A program made the translations under genes and the position numbers. 64,000 bases of DNA from Brachybacterium sp. EE-P12 (GTDB lineage Bacteria > Actinomycetota > Actinomycetes > Actinomycetales > Dermabacteraceae): NCBI RefSeq assembly GCF_003711805.1, contig NZ_QXCP01000005.1, forward strand, positions 186,001 through 250,000, read 5' to 3'. The notes beneath the pieces were generated by a model. The model had not been told where the DNA came from. It made no database searches and saw nothing but the letters and a program-made list of their open reading frames with translations. Of the stretch, positions 60,484 to 64,000 are shown one piece after another (position 1 is the stretch's first letter; every line of letters begins with the position of its first letter).

Positions 60484-62257
60484 AGAGCCCCTCCAGCGTC
60501 CAGTCGCCCGTGCGGGACAGGGCGAGCACCGCGGTCTCCTCGGCGCTCGCGGCGCGGACCACGAGCTGGAGGCGGGCGGCACGTGTCCCGCCCGGAGTCC
60601 ACCAGCGCTCGTCGAGCACGGTGGGGGCGCCGTGGGCGAGCACGGGATAGCCGGAGCCGGCCCGGAGCCCGGCCCGCTGCAGCGCCGACGCGCCGGGGGC
60701 GAGGACCTGCAGCCGGGCCGGCGCACTGCTCAGCAGCCCCCGCGCGGTGACCACCACCGGCTCCCCCGCCGCGTCCTCGAGGCGCACCGACGGTCGTTCG
60801 CGGAACACGGTGGCGGGCACCGGGCGGGGCAGGGTTCCGGGCCAGGGACCCTCTCGCCGTTCGGGCTTCTCGCTGCGCCAGGGCACCAGGGCGACTTCGT
60901 CGGCCAGCAGCCTCCCCCCGACGAGGGCCGGGACCTGCACCGCCTCCTCCCCCGCCAGGCCCTGCGCGCGGGCGAGCGCCCGGGAGGCCCTCTGGGCCGC
61001 TTCCCCCGCGCTGCCCCACAGCGCGGGCGCGTTCTCCCCCGCCGGGGCCAGCTGCAGCGGGTGCAGCCCGATCCGGGTGATCGCCCCGGTCGCAGGACCG
61101 CCGAGCCGCGCCCGGGTGATCCAGCCGTCGCACTGCCAGCGGATGCGGTCCACGACGTCGGCGACGGTGAGCGCCCCGTCGTGCCGCCAGGTGCGCTCCA
61201 TCTCCTCGCCGCCCTCGGTGCGGGCCACGATCCGCAGCCTGGTGCACACCAGTCCCCGCTCGACCAGCATCGTGTGCAGCTGCTCGGCCAGCGGGCGGGC
61301 GATGAAGGCCGCCTGGTCGGTGCGCACCAGCGGGGTCTCGAGCGTCGTCTCGGCCAGCAGCGGCTGGGTCGGGTGGTGCGCGGCGGGCGGGGCGGGCTCC
61401 TGCCCGCGGGCGAGCAGGTGCAGCGTCGCCACGTCCGGGCCGAAGCGGTCGGCGACGGCGGCCGAGGGCAGCGCGGCGAGGTCCCCGAGGGTCGTGATCC
61501 CGAGCCGCTGCAGCAGGTCGACGGTCTCGGCGAGGTCCAGGCGCCGCTGGTCACGGGTGGCAGAAGGCTGGCCGCGGTGCCCCCAGCCGGGGCCGACGGG
61601 GGCGCTGCGCAGGGCGGCGATCGGGTGCGGGGCGAGGTACTCGCCGCTGCGGCCCTCGTGCACGATCCGGCCCGGGCCGGAGGCGAGCAGCGCGGCGAAG
61701 GGGCCGTCGGCGATCCCGACGGCGCAGTCCCAGCCGGTGAGCTCGGCGACCGCGTCGAGGATCCGCTCGGCCAGGCGCCCTTCCCCGCCCTGGTGGCGGG
61801 CCGGACCGCGGGCGGACATCAGCAGCACCCCGGGGCGCAGTACGTCCACCCCGGCGGCGATCGTGTCCACTGCGGCGGCGACCAGCTCGAACAGCGCGGT
61901 CTCCTGCTCGCGATCGGCTTCCAGCACGAGCGCCTCGGGGCAGGCCGCACGGGCGGCGCGGCGCGTCATCCCCGGCCGCACCCCGGCCTCGATGGCCGCG
62001 GTCCCGGCATGGGTGACGCGGTGCTGGTCGAGCAGGATCACCGGGACGGCGGCGAGGTCGAGCGGGGCCGGCGCGGGGGCGTCCTCCTCCCCTGCGGCGG
62101 CCTCGAGGCGTCGCTGGTGGCGGTCCAGCGCGGCCAGCAGCGGCCAGTCCGGGACGGTCACGGCGACGGTGCGGGTCGCCCGGGCGGTGGTGGCGTCGAC
62201 AGCAGCGGGGCCGGCCGCGGCGGGGGCGTGGAGGTCGGCGGGGACGTGCACGCTCAT
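60476..62257 (-). CDS. imuB: ImuB, Y-family polymerase-like mutasome protein
   Basis: Catalytically inactive Y-family polymerase homologue of 593 residues that links DnaE2 to the beta clamp. The N-terminal region (about 30-320) has the palm and finger-like segments (VRPGMTRRAARAACPEA, LQRLGITTLGDLAALP), followed by a little-finger and C-terminal interaction domain. ATG 62257 overlaps the imuA' stop. It is transcribed with imuA' from the SOS box at 63128-63143. Confidence 0.92.
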   Translation of the reverse strand: MSVHVPADLHAPAAAGPAAVDATTARATRTVAVTVPDWPLLAALDRHQRRLEAAAGEEDAPAPAPLDLAAVPVILLDQHRVTHAGTAAIEAGVRPGMTRRAARAACPEALVLEADREQETALFELVAAAVDTIAAGVDVLRPGVLLMSARGPARHQGGEGRLAERILDAVAELTGWDCAVGIADGPFAALLASGPGRIVHEGRSGEYLAPHPIAALRSAPVGPGWGHRGQPSATRDQRRLDLAETVDLLQRLGITTLGDLAALPSAAVADRFGPDVATLHLLARGQEPAPPAAHHPTQPLLAETTLETPLVRTDQAAFIARPLAEQLHTMLVERGLVCTRLRIVARTEGGEEMERTWRHDGALTVADVVDRIRWQCDGWITRARLGGPATGAITRIGLHPLQLAPAGENAPALWGSAGEAAQRASRALARAQGLAGEEAVQVPALVGGRLLADEVALVPWRSEKPERREGPWPGTLPRPVPATVFRERPSVRLEDAAGEPVVVTARGLLSSAPARLQVLAPGASALQRAGLRAGSGYPVLAHGAPTVLDERWWTPGGTRAARLQLVVRAASAEETAVLALSRTGDWTLEGLYD

Positions 62258-63084
62258 CACCCGGCCCTCCGCACGCTCGGCAGGAGCTGCATCGCCGGAC
62301 GCCGCTCCGAGACCGCCGCCGGACGGGCCGCAGCCCCCGCCGACGCACCGGCGGGAACCGCTGCGAGCATCCCGTCCACCTGCGGCAGCAGCACCTCGGC
62401 TGACCGGTGACCGGCGATGCCGCGGCCCTCGGCGGTGATCTCGAGGCGGCGCCGGCGCAGCCGCCCCGAGCCCTGGCCGAGCCCGACCCAGCCCTGGGCG
62501 GCGGCGCGCAGCGTGAGGTCGGCGCGGCCGGGTGGGGCGGCGGCGAGGACGAGGGTGTCGGCGGTGCGGGCCCGGCCCAGCAGGTTGCGCCAGAGAGCGG
62601 GGGCGAGGTCCAGGTCGGGGCCGAGCACGAGCACGCCCACCCCGTCGGCGAGGGCGGAGAGCACCTGGGGGCGCTGCTCGCCGTCCGCCGCGGTGAGGGC
62701 GAGACGGCAGGGGTCCAGGCCCGCGTCCATCGCGGAGCGCAGGCCCAGGTCGGGCATCCCGGCGATCGCGCACCAGGAGTCCTCCCCCGCCGCGGCGACC
62801 GCGAGGGACAGCAGCAGCGAGGTGCTCGCGGCGCCCTCGAGCGCCACGGAGCTGCCGGCGCGCAGGCTCCCGCGCGGGAACAGCGTCTGGAGCGGCCCCG
62901 GGACCGGCAGGCGAGTGCCGAGCCCGTCGTCGGCGGCCTCGGAGACGGAGCGCGCCGAGGGCTGCAGGGCGGTGCGGTCGATCCGTCCGCCCCAGCGGGC
63001 GGCGGAACGCTCGGCCGCACCGAGCGCGGCCCGGGCCCGGGACAGCCGCTGCTCGCGGTCCTCGATCTGCAGGGCGGTGCCCAT
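62257..63084 (-). CDS. imuA': ImuA', RecA-like mutasome protein
   Basis: RecA-related protein of 275 residues required with ImuB and DnaE2 for damage-induced mutagenesis in actinobacteria. It has a RecA-type core without a proper P-loop (FPRGSLRAGSSVALEG in its place), as in other ImuA' proteins. ATG 63084 is preferred since AAGGAGGAG lies just upstream. First gene of the cassette, with the SOS box 44 bases before its start. Confidence 0.9.
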   Translation of the reverse strand: MGTALQIEDREQRLSRARAALGAAERSAARWGGRIDRTALQPSARSVSEAADDGLGTRLPVPGPLQTLFPRGSLRAGSSVALEGAASTSLLLSLAVAAAGEDSWCAIAGMPDLGLRSAMDAGLDPCRLALTAADGEQRPQVLSALADGVGVLVLGPDLDLAPALWRNLLGRARTADTLVLAAAPPGRADLTLRAAAQGWVGLGQGSGRLRRRRLEITAEGRGIAGHRSAEVLLPQVDGMLAAVPAGASAGAAARPAAVSERRPAMQLLPSVRRAG

Positions 63085-63127
63085 CGCGCTCCTCCTTCCG
63101 GCCCTCGCCATTCCTTCGCACACATGT

Positions 63128-63143
63128 TCGAACAGGGGTTCGA
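63128..63143. promoter_or_regulatory. LexA binding site (SOS box)
   Basis: TCGAACAGGGGTTCGA is a perfect actinobacterial SOS box: 6-bp arms TCGAAC and GTTCGA with a 4-base centre. It lies 44 bases upstream of the imuA' ATG and should repress the imuA'-imuB-dnaE2 operon until DNA damage. Confidence 0.92.
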
Positions 63144-63387
63144 ACTGTACGCCTCGGCGGGGCGGCGCTCAAGGCGCCCAGGTCGTGACTTCGAACGTGC
63201 ATACGAAGCCTTGGGGAGGGGTGCGACAGACGAGGGCGGGTGGGGTCGTGGGCTGGATCTCGCACGACACATTCCCTCCGCGCCGGGCCCCGCCGTCGTG
63301 CTCGGGGTGCGCGACAGCACCCGGAGCGCTGGGCGCGCCGAGGCGACGAGCCCGAGAGCGGACGGGGGTGTCCGGCGAGAAGTGCGC

Positions 63388-63414
63388 GTACGTGATGTAC
63401 ATGATGTACGTGGA
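63388..63414. repeat. Triple 9-bp GTAC repeat
   Basis: GTACGTGAT, GTACATGAT and GTACGTGGA in tandem, with GTAC cores one 9-base step apart and a self-complementary flavour. It may be a binding site for a regulator that contacts the same helix face at nearly one turn. Confidence 0.6.
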
Positions 63415-63440
63415 GAAACAAACGCATACACCTGTTTCTC
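63413..63440. promoter_or_regulatory. Inverted repeat upstream of the dehydrogenase
   Basis: GAGAAACA (63413-63420) and TGTTTCTC (63433-63440) are perfect 8-bp arms with a 12-base spacer. A regulator of the polyol dehydrogenase or its operon is plausible. Confidence 0.5.
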
Positions 63441-63554
63441 GGGGGTGGCAGGGCAGATGGAGCGGGAGGCGCTCTGTCCGCCGTCGGACCTCCCCTCCTC
63501 CCCCGCCGCGCCTCTGCGATCATGAGACGGACCGCACCCCGAGGAGAGGACTGA

Positions 63555-64000
63555 GATGCGAGCGCTGGTGCTGCACGAGAAGGGCCGGATGTCGATCGAG
63601 GAGGTCGAGGCACCCGGGACCCCCGGCCCCGGCGAGGTGCGGATCGCGATGCACACCGTCGGCATCTGCGCCTCGGACGTGCACTACTGGACCGACGGGA
63701 AGATCGGCCCGTTCGTGGTCGAGGCGCCGATGATCCTCGGTCACGAGGGCGCCGGCACCGTGCTCGAGGTGGGTGAGGGCGTCACCGCTCTCGCCGTCGG
63801 CGACCGCGTCGTCATGGAGCCGGGTGTGCCGGATCCCACCTCCCGCGCGGTCAAGGAGGGCAACTACAACGTGGACCCGGGCGTGCAGTTCTGGGCGACT
63901 CCGCCCGTGCACGGCTGCCTCGCCGACGAGGTCATCCACCCCGCCGCCTACACGTACAAGCTCCCGGACGCCATGAGCTTCGCCGAGGGCGCGCTGATCG
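63555..64000 (+). CDS. Zinc-dependent polyol (sorbitol/xylitol) dehydrogenase, N-terminal part
   Basis: Medium-chain dehydrogenase/reductase cut at the window edge (about 148 residues seen). [16 protein letters not shown] holds the catalytic-zinc cysteine and HY pair, [10 protein letters not shown] the second zinc ligand, and MEPGVP the motif typical of sorbitol/xylitol dehydrogenases. It oxidises a polyol to a ketose with NAD. ATG 63555 has GAGGAGAGGA upstream. The coenzyme domain and later genes are outside the window. Confidence 0.88.

Larger units (their letters stand above)
45819..63504 (-). other. Field of dif-pointing GGGGGAG motifs, right replichore arm
   Basis: About 19 copies on the minus strand (seen as CTCCCCC on the plus strand, for example 45819, 46311, 63498) and none found on the plus strand. 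The field includes the plus-strand MMPL and YhgE genes and the minus-strand dnaE2 and imuB genes, so gene direction does not explain it. Confidence 0.75.
63085..63554. promoter_or_regulatory. Divergent regulatory region of the mutasome and polyol dehydrogenase
   Basis: This 470-base gap contains no convincing gene. It has a perfect SOS box (63128-63143), a CTTCG/CGAAG inverted repeat (about 63190-63210), a triple 9-bp GTAC repeat (63388-63414) and an 8-bp inverted repeat (63413-63440). The two groups lie near opposite ends and probably serve the minus-strand mutasome and the plus-strand dehydrogenase. Confidence 0.6.

Overview
The window is very GC-rich, codon-dense actinobacterial chromosome. 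The gene order (tpiA-secG, zwf/opcA/pgl with tal and tkt, ctaB, xerD-parA-rluB-tyrA-cmk/der, and a DUF881-DUF1290-DUF881-FHA-MerR-MerR block), the fused cytidylate kinase/Der protein, ATGA/GTGA-coupled starts and many TANNNT-N6-ATG leaderless-type starts point to the order Micrococcales. A Brachybacterium-like (Dermabacteraceae) host is my best guess, by inference only; no rRNA is present to confirm it.

Layout. 1-669: end of tpiA and secG. 700-1000: a strong terminator, a long near-perfect palindrome and a short tandem repeat. 1001-7735 (minus strand): pentose-phosphate block tkt, tal, zwf and an OpcA-6-phosphogluconolactonase fusion. 8024-17240 (plus): ctaB, xerD, parA, rluB, tyrA, cmk-der, a TM2 protein, a Nudix hydrolase and an unknown protein. 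17341-20578: sugar-type ABC importer without ATPase. 20568-23798: membrane acyltransferase and a two-component system. 23965-27821: aminotransferase, M24 hydrolase and aldehyde dehydrogenase resembling ectoine/diaminobutyrate breakdown genes. 27885-28978: purU and tRNA-Pro(GGG). 29149-33223: the DUF881/FHA/MerR cell-envelope and division block. 33330-41000: second ParA, RNA methyltransferase, TIM-barrel isomerase with Gfo/Idh oxidoreductase, transglutaminase, PAC2 protein, TauE/SafE. 41150-44876: FtsX-type ABC exporter and a stand-alone maltokinase-cap protein.

At 44923-44950 lies a sequence with the arms and spacing of a XerCD dif site. The heptamer GGGGGAG, read by eye, occurs about 29 times on the plus strand and twice on the minus strand left of this site, then 0 times on plus and about 19 times on minus to its right, regardless of gene direction. 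On both sides it points toward dif. This is the geometry of FtsK-orienting (KOPS-like) sequences and marks this as the replication terminus. I regard the pair as the main discovery here; xerD itself lies 35 kb away in the same window.

Right of dif: a pentapeptide/DinB-like protein, a DHA1 drug exporter, a CPBP protease, a queuosine-precursor transporter, a Tat-exported GH25 lysozyme, then a TetR-controlled MMPL exporter (with a decayed ABC-ATPase-like tail) coupled to a repeat-rich YhgE/Pip protein. Last comes the imuA'-imuB-dnaE2 mutasome behind a perfect actinobacterial SOS box, with a coupled 39-residue micro-ORF between imuB and dnaE2, and the start of a zinc-dependent polyol dehydrogenase.
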